From positions 1-64,000 of the forward strand of contig JBCAMK010000018.1 in assembly GCA_038503065.1 (NCBI GenBank): a DNA stretch of 64,000 bases, in the 5' to 3' direction. Numbering within the stretch: the stretch's first letter is position 1; each line of letters starts with the position of its first letter. A model generated the notes under the pieces. It saw only the letters and a list, made by a program, of their open reading frames with translations. It was not told the origin of the DNA and ran no database searches. The translations under genes and the position numbers were made by a program. The stretch is from Paragyromitra xinjiangensis. Its lineage: Eukaryota > Ascomycota > Pezizomycetes > Pezizales > Discinaceae. This document shows, one piece after another, positions 25,348 to 38,264 of this stretch.

Positions 25348-26973
25348 ATGCATTTTCTTCGGGCGGTCGCGATAGCTATCACGCTTCAATTTTCTGTTGT
25401 GAGTCTTAGCCTGTGATTAATTTGTGTACTTCCTGCAGAGGAGGTTTGTTCTAATTCTAGGCGTAGCTCACAAATGGCGATGTAATTGAGGATCGAATTC
25501 TCGCCAAGGTTTATGGTGTTGCGACTAAAAATAAAGCTGCCAATGGTCAAATAGTAAGGAGTACTTGGTACACTCATATATTAGAAATCTACTAACTCTA
25601 TGCGAAAGCCGGCGCCTACTGGGTGGCCAGAATATGTGAGTCTCCGCTTGTGCAATTCTCTAGTCAGATTACTGATAGTATTTTTAGGTAGTTGGCACCG
25701 CTACTTCATACACCTACCAGAGCTCTGGGGCGTGGACTGTTGGGTTCTTCCCTGGTTCTCTCTGGCTGCTGTACCAGCGATCTCTTAGTAGGACTCTCAA
25801 AGTGTCTTCTGCCGAGTTACTTTCTCTGGCGCGGACCTGGCAGGCACCTTTACGCTCTAATAAAGATCGTACGGACACGCACGATCTGGGATTCATGATC
25901 AACGATTCGTTCGGATGGGATGCAAACTTGACAGGGAACCAGACGGCCAGGGAAACAGTTAGAGATGCCGCCAATTCGTTGAGTAAGAGGTACAACTCGG
26001 TAACCAAGACGATCCGCAGCTGGGGCTCAATTTCCGACACCGGAAGCTTCACGGTGATTATTGATAATATGATGAGTTGGTGACCCTGATTTAATCATGT
26101 GGATTTGAGTTATTTTTCTTGTGGTTTGAAGACTTTCTTACAGAGTATAGACTTGGGCATGCTTTACTGGGCAGCTCAACAGTATGGGAACCAAACCCTT
26201 GCGGATATTGCGACTGCTCATGCTACTTCGACGATGAACAATCACTTCCGTACTGATGGAAGCACTTGGCATGTTCTCAATTATAACCAAGTCACTGGCG
26301 CAGTGACTGCTAAGTATACTTCACAAGGCTACTCTGATTCCTCTTGCTGGGCTAGGGGCCAGGCCTGGGCTATTTACGGTTTCGTTAGTTCGTATAGATG
26401 GACCAAAAATGTTGCCTTCTTGAATACTGCCGTAAAAGCGGCAGATTATTTTCTTGCCGGGCTTCCAGCTGACGGTGTTCCGTATTGGTACAATTAGACT
26501 TGGGTTGCAGAATTTTGTGTTAGTTCCAGACAGTTGCTAATTGGATTGGTAGGGATTTCAATGCACCGGTGACCGGCCTTCGTGATACATCCGCAGGAAC
26601 GATTGTCGCCAGTGGTCTTCTCTACCTCATCGAGCTAGAACCTTCATATAGCTCTAAATATCTCCAGAGAGCTATAGATCTCATTGATGATACAATTGCG
26701 CTCAGCCAATCACCCCCGGCAACTTATACTACGAGTCCTTTCACCGTAACAGATATTGGGTTTAATGCGTTCTTGAGTGAGTGACGCCCTATGATCCTAT
26801 CACGAACAACGATTTTGGGATCGAATTGACTAAATGAATTTATAGTGAACGGAACCATCAATAACAACCCCGGTTACACTCATACCGACGCAAGCTCGAA
26901 TACCGGGCTTGTATATGGTGACTATTATCTGATTGAGGCCCAGAATCGTTTGATTGGCATGGGATTGTTGTGA
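25348..26973 (+). CDS. Secreted GH88 unsaturated uronyl hydrolase
   Basis: Predicted 413 aa from seven exons: 25348-25398, 25467-25553, 25609-25635, 25688-26075, 26151-26487, 26553-26776, 26846-26973. The start gives a signal peptide (MHFLRAVAIAITLQFSV). GH88 marks are FFPGSLWLL, then DTHDLGF with a catalytic Asp (about 118-124), then IIDNMMN with the second Asp (about 181), SCWARGQAWAIYGF, and LRDTSAGTI near the C-terminus. The second acceptor (25467) is chosen because the nearer AG leaves an in-frame TAG. GH88 enzymes hydrolyse the unsaturated glucuronyl or galacturonyl end left by polysaccharide lyases, so this enzyme probably finishes off pectin (rhamnogalacturonan) or similar oligosaccharides outside the cell. 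It is tail to tail with a GH27 gene 282 bp away. The exact substrate cannot be read from the sequence. Confidence 0.9.
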
Positions 26974-27255
26974 TTTACAGCCTCGAGAATACCGGATGGG
27001 GCATAGTAAATTACAACAGACATTTGGATTTTCTGGGGTGGGGGTTATTCTCTTGTTTCATAAAAATTATATTGGTCATGATGTCCAACAGATCAGATGT
27101 GCCCCAAAATCTTCCAAAGAAATTAAAACCTGCACCAATAATTATCTGTACATTGAGAAAGTTCGTCGCGTCATCTCATGAGAGTCCGGATAGCACATAT
27201 CCCGTTTGGTACCGTTTGTAACGCTTACCTATTGTATGTGCAAGTACTTGCGAAT

Positions 27256-29307
27256 CTATCTACGTATACGCCTAGGGCAATCGCAACTGTCGCCTACAAT
27301 TATGGCTGCTGTGTCATGCCGAGCTACATTTGCCCTGTACTGATTTTTTATGCATCCAAGCTCCTTGCCGCTCCAGACGTCTAGCACGTTGAAGCATGCG
27401 GAACCTTGTCCGCGTAACTGAGGAATTTCAGACCAAACTGCGGTTTTGACTGTCTGAACTTCCAGGGTGTTGAGCATCAGGACTAGAGTTCCGGCTTGAG
27501 AGGCCCCACTGTAGAACTCTGCGGGGAAAGTGTCGTTATATGTCCAATTCTGTTGGGAGTGTTAGAATTTGGGGTTTAGTGTTAAGCGCAAGGATAGGGA
27601 TTGGCGGTGAATGATACATACGGGATTGGTCCCCCACTTGTAAGGCATAGCAGGTGCACCGTGGCTATCATCTTGATGAAATGCTAGCAAATATGGGTTT
27701 TTGAGGATCGCAACATTGGTACTCGAGATCGAGTCAAGCTTTGATTTAATTTGTTCGTATTAACTTCACGATCTGGGGGTTTCAAGGTGAAGGGGAGTCC
27801 CGGAGTGGATGGTGTGAATTACCGAGGTTCCAATCAACAGTGGGCTCTTCATGGCAGCCCAGAGAGCAAAATGAGAGCGGTTTTCCTCAGTCGTGAGAGC
27901 GCCGTTGCCGACTAAAATCAGTAATGGCTCTGGGTTAGCTTTGAGTGATGTTGACGGTTCGGAAAACTGCTGCAGAACCAAGTACCTTCTAGCATATCCT
28001 AGGGATGGAAACTTTTCGTTAGTTGTGGGAAATTCAAAGTGGATAGTAGGCAGGATTGAGTCGCTTACTGCGTCATTATGACCCCAAAAATCTACGTAGT
28101 TCAAGCGGAAGCTGTTATAGTTGAGGATATGGAGAATTCTCGGCCAGTTGTCTAGGAAAACCAACCGAGAAATTAGCACTTCCCCATGGGGGCCATATAC
28201 GAGCATTACTCCGTGATACTACTCACCAAATATGTCATCTGTGACTCTCCAGCTATGTCCGATATTTTTGCCATATGTCTCGATTTCAGCCTGCCCCCAA
28301 TTGCAAATTGAGTACAAGATTACTCTGTCTTGCTGAAGCAATGCATCTCGCATGCGAGTGTACCTCTGAGCGGTGGGTGAGGTGGACCAGTCATAACCAG
28401 CGGGCGCAAGACCGGGATCGTTTACGCATGTAGCGTTTGGTCCGGTAGGATGGTTATAATCTGGGTGGCACGCGTGGTATGGGTCCCCTGGCCAAAAGTC
28501 GGAGGGAACATCGCAGTTATCGTACTTTAGGTCTGCTCTAGATATCAGTTTCCTGTCCTTATATTGAGTTTGAATTGAGAACTAACAATCAATTCCCCAT
28601 TCCGCCCACGCCTTGGCATCGATATCTTCGTAATACAAAGATCCTGGGTAACCTCCACAAGTGGTCTTTCCGGCATCGCTATAAATCCCAATCTTGAGAT
28701 CCATGTTGTGAATCTTCTCGGCAGTCCCATTGATACCATCGGGAAACTTGGTGAGGTCTGGCACTATCCGCTGGGTGGATGCATCTCTTCCCGATTTAAC
28801 CGACCAGCAATCATCAACTAGATATTTGAGTCAGAGGTTTCGGTTTCGGCGGGAATCAAGCGGATCTTGAGAGTAAGGGGTTATGGGAGGCTGGGAAATA
28901 GCAACACTGCCTGCTCTTGGGAAGAGGATTTGGTTAAGGGGTGAATCCACATACTATTTACATATTTATACCCAGCCTCAGCAAGTCCGAGGTCAATAAG
29001 TTTTTGGCCTGCCGTTAAGAATTTTGATTCGTCGATGTTGCACCCAAAAGCCTTGATACATCAAGGTCAACAACCAAGGCTTGGGGCTTGAGGAAATTTA
29101 GAGAGGAAGACAAACATTCCAAGAATTCCATCCTAACGCTGGTAGTTTACCCTGTATAAATCGGCTTTATTTAGTACACCGTAAGAACCCTCACTGATAA
29201 CAGGAACAGGGAAAGCGTACAGTTATTCCATCCTTGCTTACTAACGCAAGAGTAACGGAGCTTATAGAGGCCAAAAGGGAAGCGCGAAAAAACCGAGTAG
29301 AATGCAT
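27256..29307 (-). CDS. Secreted GH27 alpha-galactosidase without CBM
   Basis: Predicted 450 aa from ten exons: 29221-29307, 29116-29151, 28955-29051, 28587-28817, 28227-28532, 28069-28151, 27986-27998, 27823-27911, 27622-27738, 27256-27549. Residues 1-21 are a signal peptide and the GH27 domain starts almost at once ([11 protein letters not shown]). The nucleophile Asp is in LKYDNC and the acid/base Asp in SWRVTDD. The GHNDA-DMLE-VGNG segment is interrupted by a 13-nt exon encoding DMLE. A C-terminal beta domain follows to the stop. Relative to the 10.2 kb gene, it has no CBM1 and carries a longer loop after DNCDVPSD. It should remove terminal alpha-galactose from oligosaccharides or hemicellulose. 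The 28818-28954 intron is long (137 bp) but has normal ends. A telomere-like motif lies about 340 bp upstream of the ATG. Confidence 0.92.
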
Positions 29308-29644
29308 ATCTACAGAACTGAGGACAGCTGATAAATGGGCATTAGCTAGAATATATTAGATTTGGGTTGGCCGCGGGGATGGAAAACAGCTCGACTTTAT
29401 ATCACTCTTCTTAGAGTCTCAGATTTCCGGCCATCCTAAGTCATTCCTACTCTTGCAGGGGGGCTAGAAGATCAACAAGACTCTGGGGGTGGCCATGTGG
29501 AGATGTGGGGTTTGAGGCAGCATGACCCCCTTACATCATACGGACATAATGACCCCGAGAGTGCTTCAGAGCTGAAGAGGAGTGTTTCTAGGATATCGAA
29601 ATTCGGGTGATCGCCAGCGCAGGTTGACGGGCAGAATGCTGGCG

Positions 29645-29656
29645 AGGGTTAGGGTT
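29645..29656 (-). promoter_or_regulatory. Telomere-like motif upstream of GH27
   Basis: On the gene strand it reads AACCCTAACCCT, about 340 bp before the ATG at 29307. This is the telobox type bound by TTAGGG-binding (Tbf1-like) factors in other fungi. Function here is inferred. Confidence 0.35.
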
Positions 29657-32600
29657 GCCCAGAATGCTGAAGTCAGAGGCACGTGGCCGCCATTGCGCGC
29701 GGGCGAATCTCCGAGAACAGACTGACCTCCGCTCATCTCGCTCGTGGTCGGTCCAGTGACAGTTCTCTTTGCATATGAAATTACCTGTTTCTTGGTTTTT
29801 AAGAGGAGTAGAGCACTGTTTGGGTGTAGTTAGCAATAGTTACCAGCGACCCTCTCGTGGTCCAACGATAAAATCTCAGGCTAGTAGGATAGGCGCTTGT
29901 GCATCATTAGCCAATTCACAAAGCGAATCTATCTTATTAATGCCCGTTTTTTGACATCCAAGTGTACCGATGTACCCCGCCGTAATGATTATGCCTTGCC
30001 TCTGATTCAGTGATCTTCGGGAATTTGGCCTATTCTAGCATCTTCTGCTTGCCTACAATGAGCTCTGCAGGATTTGCAGAACTGACGTGTCTGGGCACCA
30101 AGAGTCGCTATTTGAAAAGTATGGAGCGATGAGTGAAACTCTACCATGGTTCGTCCGGTGGAGAACCAGATACCCACAAGCTTCCCGGGGCGCATTCCGA
30201 GTCTAACGATGTGGGTAAAGTACAATCGCTTGATAAGGTAGTTTTTTGTTGGTATTAATATTACATCAATGTTGTTCTTTCTTAGGGGTAAAAAGAAATA
30301 CAGGGTAAGGAGGTATTCTAAGCTTTGACAAAGGCAAGATTATTACGTTTTTCAGTGTGTTTCTGCGGCATGCTAGCCTATTTCCTGTAGATCGCTGTCC
30401 GGGAACTACGCCGATTTCTGGAAATATCGATTAGTAAATGAGTTGAAGGGGAGTAAAGTTTATTAGCCTGAAAATATGCAGTTCCTGGCCAGAAGTGTTG
30501 ATGATCTGCTTTCAAATTACTACATGTACTCTACTCTCTGCTCGGGAGTGGTTACCTCGCGTTCAAATGCGACGTCAGAGGGTCAATAGTGCACTACGGA
30601 AAGCTAGGCGACGCATGCAATGAATATTATAGGGGGTTTATATATTGCTAGGATGTCAGCCTCGTGGGAGAGAGTTCGATGCTATTTGCGCATAGTGGTT
30701 TGCGCTATGCGTATCATCTTCCTTTGACGGATGGCCCTTTTGGGAGTTGGCCAAAGGGATTAACTTTATGTCACAGGAAAAGATATGTAAAATTCAAACA
30801 CTAGGCTTTAATCGTTTGTAAATTTCTGTTATCTCAAGTGTTGGAAGACACTGAATCGCGGTTTCATCTGATGTGAAATATGAGTGATGGGCAATTATAA
30901 CATGGTCTAATAACGAAGCGGTGTCTTGATAGCTAGTCGTGTGATGATTGTGTTATAACGCTTATTGAGCAAATCACCACTTGCGGCACCTCATGTAACG
31001 TAGCACGATATAGTCTGGTCATCGAAATGGGTGCGTCTTTTTCGCCAGTTGCCCAATATGGTACTCAGGTCTTTTTAACACGAGCCTATAAATCTTGAGA
31101 CCGAGAATACTAATGAGATAGGATAAGGTCTGCTGGAACCTGCATTAAGCTTTAGGTCTCCTGTTCTGAGGGGGAAGTCGTGTCTGTGCAGAAATCTTAA
31201 ATTTGGTCTTGCGATTGGACGACTGGACCGTACGGTTCAACTGGGAGTGTTTCGTACCGTCTGGAAGTGATTGGTGAAGGTGAATAGGTTGCTCTAGTAG
31301 TTAGCCCTAACCCTGAGCGATATAGCAATATTTGGGGGTAATTCTAATTAAATATCCCTGCAATTTATTTACGTGAGAAAGTACCGCTAAACCGACGAGT
31401 GACTTACCATGGTTCATTGCATCCGTGCGATAATATTGAGGGAGACATCAAGTAAAGAGGCACAGGAATGTCTAGGAGCGAAGGCGAGATAGAAAAGAGA
31501 GTGAAAGTACGAGGGATCGACGTCGCTTCTTTTCACGCTGGCTGGAGTGCCCCGGGGATCGCGAAACAGCTCTGAATCCCCTCGCATACGTATATGCGTA
31601 CCATCTTGTAAACAATTGCCCAGATGGGTTTCCATAGGTTATTTAAGGGAGGCAAAGTGGGAGAGAAGGGTTATCCTGAGCTTTGTGGGGGATCTCGGGT
31701 CGGAATCAACTCTCGATACGGAACGGACAGTAACCGATCGCACGGGATATCCCGTCAGTTCCTAATATGTTATTTCTGGATAGGTAGTCCAACTGAAGAT
31801 CTAGCCCGCCCGAACCTCTACTGATCGGGGAAATCGTGTTCTTGGCTCTTGGCTGAGGCAGACATGATCTGGTTATTCGCACGTAAAGATAGGATCTGCA
31901 GCTCCTATATCACCAACCCGCCTTATTGGAATGGGACCTGGCATTCGTCCCGTACCGGACCGATTCCATGGGTCGGCTTATTCCGACCAGCGGCGGGTAC
32001 ACCGTGCACTATTTATTATCAGACTCCTGGTAGGGGTATTATTCCGATAACATTATTGCTTTGATCGACTATGCCCGACCATTCTCGGGTTTGTCCTCGC
32101 ACAGAAACAAGGCAAAGGCAGCATCGTTTGGAAGAGATTAGATTTGCAGTCTACAATGGGCGCACTGGATAGAGCCCATAGAAAGGAATTTGTAATGGAA
32201 ATATTGGTCTCATCCATTTCACTCGAACCAGTCAGTTTTCTTCGATTAGAGATGTCATCAGGCGATAGGAGAAGTGCAATTTAGATGGCTGCTCGTCACC
32301 CGCAAGCTCTCAAAGAAGTAGAATTGCTTGGGCGAGGTCATGGGGCTGAAGATTGTGTGGGAAGTTGTGCATAGACGAACTTTCGCTACCTCATTGGACC
32401 GTTTGGTAGCTGATGGTTACGTTTTGCATGAGCGATGTCTCTTGCAGGCCTGATTTCTAGAGTCACCTCGAACATATTATAAGACAAATCTGAGACACCC
32501 AACTAATGTAATTGAAGAGGGTACTTACGTCTTGCGGTCTTGGTCTAATTATGACGGAGTTTATACTGTATATGTGTGGTTGCGCAAATTGATGTAAATC

Positions 32601-32662
32601 ATGGGTAAACCATGGGTTAGGGTTATTATGTTATCCCTATTTATTATACCATGATAATTGCA

Positions 32663-32994
32663 CAGTACAATCGCCCTATAAGAATACGGTCGGGACCGGA
32701 CACCATATTCTTATAGAGCGAATATGCTTACAGGAAATGCCAAGTATGCGCCAAGATATTTATACTAAGGGAGTCTACAAAAAAACCTCAAACATATATA
32801 GTGATGAAGGGTTTATAATAGAGGTGTTAATATCCCATGCCTTTTTGCTTGATACCCCAAATTATATATGGGGTAGGTGTTTTGCGACTACTTTTGCTCT
32901 AGTTCTAATCTAGATTTGAAGGGTTCTCAGATATTCCCCCACTTTCTATAAGAATATTCTTATATGGCGATATTCTTATAGGGCGATTGTACTG
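32663..32994. repeat. MITE-like element, family D copy 2
   Basis: Inverted ends CAGTACAATCGCCCTATAAG and its complement; TA follows the right end, but the left flank is CA. Both halves also hold extra TATAAGAATA/TATTCTTATA pairs, suggesting a nested or internally duplicated copy. About 332 bp, no transposase frame. Confidence 0.78.
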
Positions 32995-35676
32995 TATTAG
33001 CTTGTCCATCAATTACATCAAAGGAGAATTCATGTTTGGAGGTGACGAGTATTGTAACGGTGAAGAGGATAGATGAACAAGATTTTAATATTGAGGATGG
33101 CAAAAACGTAATGGCAGGAAACGGCCTTGCAGTTATAATTACAGATACTAGGCTTCCTAGAATTGACCGGTGTAAGACCGGTACTTCGCACCACTACTAT
33201 ATTCTCCATGGGCTTTAGATAGTTTTCTAGACTCTGTAATTTGACTGTCTACTATCTGCAGCACAATACCCGAGCGCACGTTCTAACAACTTCTGATGAA
33301 CCACATGTAGGCAACAGCGGTTTAAGCAAGACAGTGGTCAGGGTCGTTCTCTGAGAAGAACTTGATGATCCTGATCTCAGCGAGGAAGCGTAGGTTTTGG
33401 AGGGTTCAAACCATGTCCCAAGCCCTTCGAGTTAACTGTTATGGGGACTTTCTACCTCATTCCGGATATAGTTTCTGGGGTCGGGGTGTGCGAGAGCGTT
33501 AGACTTCGTTTTAGCCCAGTGTAGGTGGTCGGATTGGTAGAATAGAAACACTTGCAGCATATACCACAGGCTGTAAAAATCCCCAAGCAGTATCATTTCC
33601 CGATTTCGCACCGGATGCGCATTTATTGTCACGGGGATATCATAGGATCCGGGCTCGAAAAGTGCCACCGAATCCATCATCTACGATCGCTTTCGCCCGG
33701 GCGCTGAGATCCATCATAAATCACTCGATCTTGGCATCTACTACTAGGGTAAGGTCAGGGTTGTTTGGCCAACAATTTCTTCCCGCCCACTACTCGATGG
33801 TTTACTGCTCCTGGTGGCAGATTGTTCGGTATATGGCATATTGGGATAGGATACTGTAGTTTTCAAACCTATTAGTTTCTCATTGTTGCTCACTATCTAA
33901 CCCCGTATTTTTGGCGACGCTGGGCATGATGTAGTGGGAGGGCTAGAGGCACATAGTGTTCTCTATTGGCCGAGTTCGGCCGGTTCTAGAAAAAGTAAAG
34001 CTGACACTGGCTGGGGGAAATTATATACTCCAGGTTATAGGCTTTGTTTGCGCAACTCTCATTCGCAGCTGTGGCTGGCGATCGAATTGGTAGGTCCTTT
34101 TATTCTTGCCGTTGATGTCCGCTTCATCCAGCACAGCACCATCATCTCCGCTGGTACAAGCGTACGTTTTGTTCCCAATCGTAACTATTCTTCGGCAGGT
34201 ATTGAGCTGAAGCTTTAGATTTCCGCTTGTAAAATAAACGTAGGCAGTTCAACCTAATCCATGGCCTTCCAAAAAATGAAAAGTAATAAAGTTAAGACTT
34301 ACTATCGATCGTATAGAGTTTTAGCTGACTGGGGGCTGGATATTGCAGTGGCACCCATCTTCGGCCAGCTTGCAGACCCAATTATTAAGAACGGAGCGCC
34401 ACTTGAGCCGTGCCGATTCTTCGATATTCATTCGAACGATCTTGCACGAGTCCCCTGAAGAGAACTAAAGCAGCACCTGTCGTAACTCAAAAATCAAACC
34501 ACTGGGGGAGTTTTTCATCGGGAATTTCAGACCTACAACCTTCAACTGCGCGGGTATATGGGATCCTCCATGAGCTATTCTACCGCGCTAGATCTTCGGT
34601 CCTGTTGTCGAGAGGTAATCTCTACCCGGTGATTTCCAGCATCGCCTCGGTCTTGTGGTTGTCGAATTGCATCTACCCACGAAAGGAGTTGGATGGTATA
34701 AAGACAAACATTGACAATGAGTTCAGTCGCTAGGAGGAATCAGTAGATTTTGAGGAGGTCTTCCGGCTTGTTGCTTGGTTGCAAACAGCAGTAAACGGCT
34801 TCCACCTGGATAGCATGGCGCCAAGACGTGGTGATCGAGAGAGAGCTTGATCCACTGGTTGTCATTGCTTCCGATAGGGCTGAGAAAATGGGACTGCTAG
34901 CAGTGTGTCTGGTCGCTGGCACAAAACACACCCGCTCAGGAACTCAGCCTTCCGATCCTCGTTCCCACAGCATTGGAAAACTCTACTCCCCGGACGATCT
35001 GGCGCCATGGTGGCCACAAATCATGTACTCCGTGCCTGTGTCAATACTCCGCTCTAGACTTTACTAAGGCCGAGCAACTTCCCTACAGCATGGACATTTG
35101 ATAAAAATCCATTGCCAAACCGGGACATCGATTTATGGCCGTTTCACACGTATGGTCTGACGGGACAGAGACCGGCATCGGCCCGGTTGGATCGATGAAC
35201 ATGCCTCCGGGGGTTGTTCTGTCGGATCGCACGCCAGTTAGGATGCTCGGGGTGTGGTGGGATGTTGTATGCCTCCCTACCGCGAAGAAACAGGGCATTA
35301 TAGCTATCAACCGAATGTAATATTTTTTTCGTTATCGATGGACAAAGAGCTTTAGACATGTTGTTCAAGAAGGTTGGGTTATGTAGGAGTTCTTGCAGTG
35401 GAGTAAGACTTGGTGGTGGGATGAGGAGAGTTGAGGTGGAAACGCTCGTAGGAGCCACCAATACAAGAAGGCTGGGAACCAGCCAGGTCTGTCAGCCGGC
35501 TTATCAATAAGGATAGGAAAAAAAAAATCCTGAACACTCCAGATGAGAATACCAACACATAGGAAAGCCTTCGCTCAGTACGGGCTTGCTGATTTGAGGT
35601 CTAGTCTCGTCAGGTTATTTCTCCCGAAAAATGAGTCCGTTGGGGTGTTGAATTCAATGTCACTGGTCCCGCTTCA

Positions 35677-35686
35677 TATATAAAAG
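35677..35686 (+). promoter_or_regulatory. Strong TATA box without an obvious gene
   Basis: TATATAAAAG is followed by a leader-like AT/CT-rich stretch, but the next plus-strand ATG opens no supportable gene and the opposite-strand methyltransferase ends at 35794. It may be a leftover promoter. Confidence 0.35.
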
Positions 35687-35793
35687 GACTTGCAATGTAT
35701 TTCACCACCTGCCACAACAATCGATTTGACTCTATCTATTGATAAATATTGCCTCATGAACCTACTAAATGCTACAAGAGTATCGGATACTCC

Positions 35794-36657
35794 TTACGAC
35801 TTAACCTTCGACTTCAACACATAAAACCTTTCATAACCCTCTCCTTCCCCCACCACCTCATCCACCACCAACCCCGCACCCTCCACATCTTGCCTAAAAC
35901 CCTCCTCATCAAACATGACCAAACTCCACTTCAACTCTTCCCTCCACACCCGCTCTCCACCGTCCGCAGAATAGAACTCCACACCAAACGAATCAGTCCG
36001 TACATCTCGCGCGGCATTCCACGTGACCACAGTAGGAGACTTAATCCACCACCCCTCCTGCCCTGATTCTTTGCATGGGAGATTTAGAGGCGCCTCGTAC
36101 TCAGGCTCCGCTTTATCTTCGCTGTGTGTTGTGGGGATACACTCTGCCAGAACACTCACTACCGCAACTCCCTCTCTTGGCTTCAATACGCTCTCTACCT
36201 CCCGTAGAAACAACCGTACTTCCTCCCGTTCGGTCAGGTGTGCAATTGATCCCGCCGAGAACACAATCAGGTCTACCCGCCCTCTATCACCCTCCTCCAA
36301 CACGTCTGAGAAATTCGTAGCAGATGCAGCTCTCCACACTGGCTGCACTAACTCCTCTCCCGTAGGAAAAGTTTGTGCAGCCCGAGTAAGCATAGCGGCG
36401 GAGTGATCAATCCCATAAAGTTTCACCGAGGAGTCTAAAGACCGAAGATGCGGTACAAAGTCTTTCAGAACGCGTCCAGTGCCGGTGCAGAGGTCGACAA
36501 TGATCGGGCTGGTCGAGGGTGGGAGACGGGAGAGATAGGCGGTTGTGTCATTGGATACTGAGCCGAATAGGTGTTGGACCCAGGCGTCGTAGAATGCTGG
36601 GTAGTTGTTGGATGTGTATGCGTAGGATGAGGCGTGTGTGGTTATTTGGCTGTCCAT
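35794..36657 (-). CDS. SAM-dependent class I methyltransferase
   Basis: An intronless 287-aa frame. Motif I is VDLCTGTGRV (about residues 53-62), followed by YGIDHSAAML with the acidic residue that binds SAM ribose, then VDLIVFSAGSIAHL at the motif II-III position. The remaining Rossmann-like fold and a Trp-containing C-terminal sheet (WWIKSP, WREELKWSL) fit a small-molecule methyltransferase. The substrate is unknown. A telomere-like motif lies about 540 bp upstream in the same orientation. GC content and codon use are higher than in the surrounding gene-free DNA, which supports real coding. It is not closely similar to the two LaeA-like genes further right. Confidence 0.88.
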   Translation of the reverse strand: MDSQITTHASSYAYTSNNYPAFYDAWVQHLFGSVSNDTTAYLSRLPPSTSPIIVDLCTGTGRVLKDFVPHLRSLDSSVKLYGIDHSAAMLTRAAQTFPTGEELVQPVWRAASATNFSDVLEEGDRGRVDLIVFSAGSIAHLTEREEVRLFLREVESVLKPREGVAVVSVLAECIPTTHSEDKAEPEYEAPLNLPCKESGQEGWWIKSPTVVTWNAARDVRTDSFGVEFYSADGGERVWREELKWSLVMFDEEGFRQDVEGAGLVVDEVVGEGEGYERFYVLKSKVKS

Positions 36658-38264
36658 TCTTTTGATTGTGAGGTGTGAATTGGATGGTAGTAAGGGGTAT
36701 TACAGTGGGTGTCGAGTGGGGAGGAGAGTTGGGTAGGGTATTTTAGTACTCTATTTTTCCAGTACTCGACTTGAACTCCCCTAGAAGTAAGAAAAATCTT
36801 ACTAAATAGCTTTAACTATGAGTTACATGAGAGTTGTTTGTCCCACCTCGTATGTGTTAGCAGTGCAACAAATGTAACGTCTGTGTGACTCTCGTACTGC
36901 TGCACAAACAACATAAGCTGACGATGCAGTGATGACCACTGAATATCGCACTACCAGTGTAATAGATTGACTCATCAACAGCGTTCAATCCTTGGCTTAC
37001 TATTGAAGCCAATAGCTTGTAGTGTTCCAAACGTGATCTAGTGAATAGTAATAGCACAAGAACTGTGCGTGAGTCACTTGCCCACAATGAGCGCAAATAA
37101 CGAGACACTCGTATTACCACAGCACAGCCTGAAGCACTTCCACCGGTCAGTGTCAATGATCACACCATCCGGGCCCAACGCCGGAGCCCGCACAGTCAGG
37201 GTTAGGGTTACTGATGGCGGGGTTTCGCTCTAACAGTCTCCGAGATAATTCGCGGTAGATGTTTCGTTCAACTCGGTTATCGGTAGTAGAATGCAGCTTT
37301 AGTTCCACTCCTGGAGATATCTGATATTGAGGTGGAACCGTTGAATGATCCCAACAGCTTCCACCCTTTCGTTTCGTTGGTCTAACGTGCATGAGGAAAC
37401 ACACCTCTCCGCTGCTGCACGTTGACGGCCCTGGAGTGGAAACATTCTTTTTTTCGTAGCCCTTTTCCTTCCTTGCGGATATCGTCGGGCCACCTAATCC
37501 CTCCCCACCCTTATCCTGATGGACCCATCACTTCCTTCGATGGCTTCCCATCTACGCCTTCACCACCGACCTGCACAAGACTGACAGGAAGACAGTCTTG
37601 CCGTCTGTACACGTCTGTACACTGCCCAACTGGGATGTGTCACGGTGCACGCGAAAGTGATCCGACTGGCTCTCGAAGCCATCTCCGCGGTCTCGACCTA
37701 ATCGCCCGCTGAGCTAACGGTAGTCTACAATGCCATCCATGTCTCGAAATAACGTCATATGTCCGCGACGATCGCGGTACTGGCAGGCGTCTATCTCTGG
37801 ACTGTCACTGGACGCGCGATGCTGGCTTGGTGGCGGATGGGGGCGCGCTTGATCGCGTTTGGCACCCCGGACATGTTGCCGGCAGTGGGAAATGTCTGGG
37901 ATGGGCACTGGAATTAGTCTATCAGGGACTAATGCGCCTGGCAATGATCATTTTGGCCTTTTTCACAATGTGAGCTCAGTTGCAGTAACTAGGGTCTTAT
38001 CACACTGGTTTTGCGTCTATAGCAGATTCTCATACGAGCTGCACTGCGAAGCGCCGGTAGAAGATACGTAGTTTGAAGAAAGGGAGATTATTTGTGTTTC
38101 CGTATGTACCTATTCCGATGATAAAAAAATACCAACCCATATACCCATGCTGACCATAAAGAAAACTCCAAGGCGTTCTAGAATTACGTTTCCGGCAATA
38201 TCTAAACGTCGTGCAGTGATAAATTCCAATCCCGCTTTCCCGCCGCAAAGCAACCGTACGCTCA
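36658..38264. other. Intergenic region with telomere-like motif
   Basis: No supportable gene. The minus-strand motif AACCCTAACCCTG at 37197-37209 faces the methyltransferase. GC is moderate at 37.4-37.9 kb, with short frames only and no motif. Confidence 0.6.
37197..37209 (-). promoter_or_regulatory. Telomere-like motif upstream of methyltransferase
   Basis: AACCCTAACCCTG on the gene strand, about 540 bp before the ATG at 36657. It is one of eleven such sites in the window. A regulatory role is inferred only. Confidence 0.33.

Larger units (their letters stand above)
29308..35793. other. Long gene-free block (about 6.5 kb)
   Basis: No supportable gene. It contains telomere-like motifs at 29645-29656, 31305-31315 and 32614-32624, and the family D element at 32663-32994. 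At about 33.6-35.1 kb there are several overlapping 60-107 codon frames on both strands that could be remains of a decayed gene, but none shows a family signature. A strong TATA box at 35677-35686 has no plus-strand gene after it. Confidence 0.6.

Noticed and set aside
33626..35067. Run of overlapping short frames suggesting a decayed gene
   Set aside because: No frame carries a recognisable motif, and joining them needs arbitrary frameshifts.
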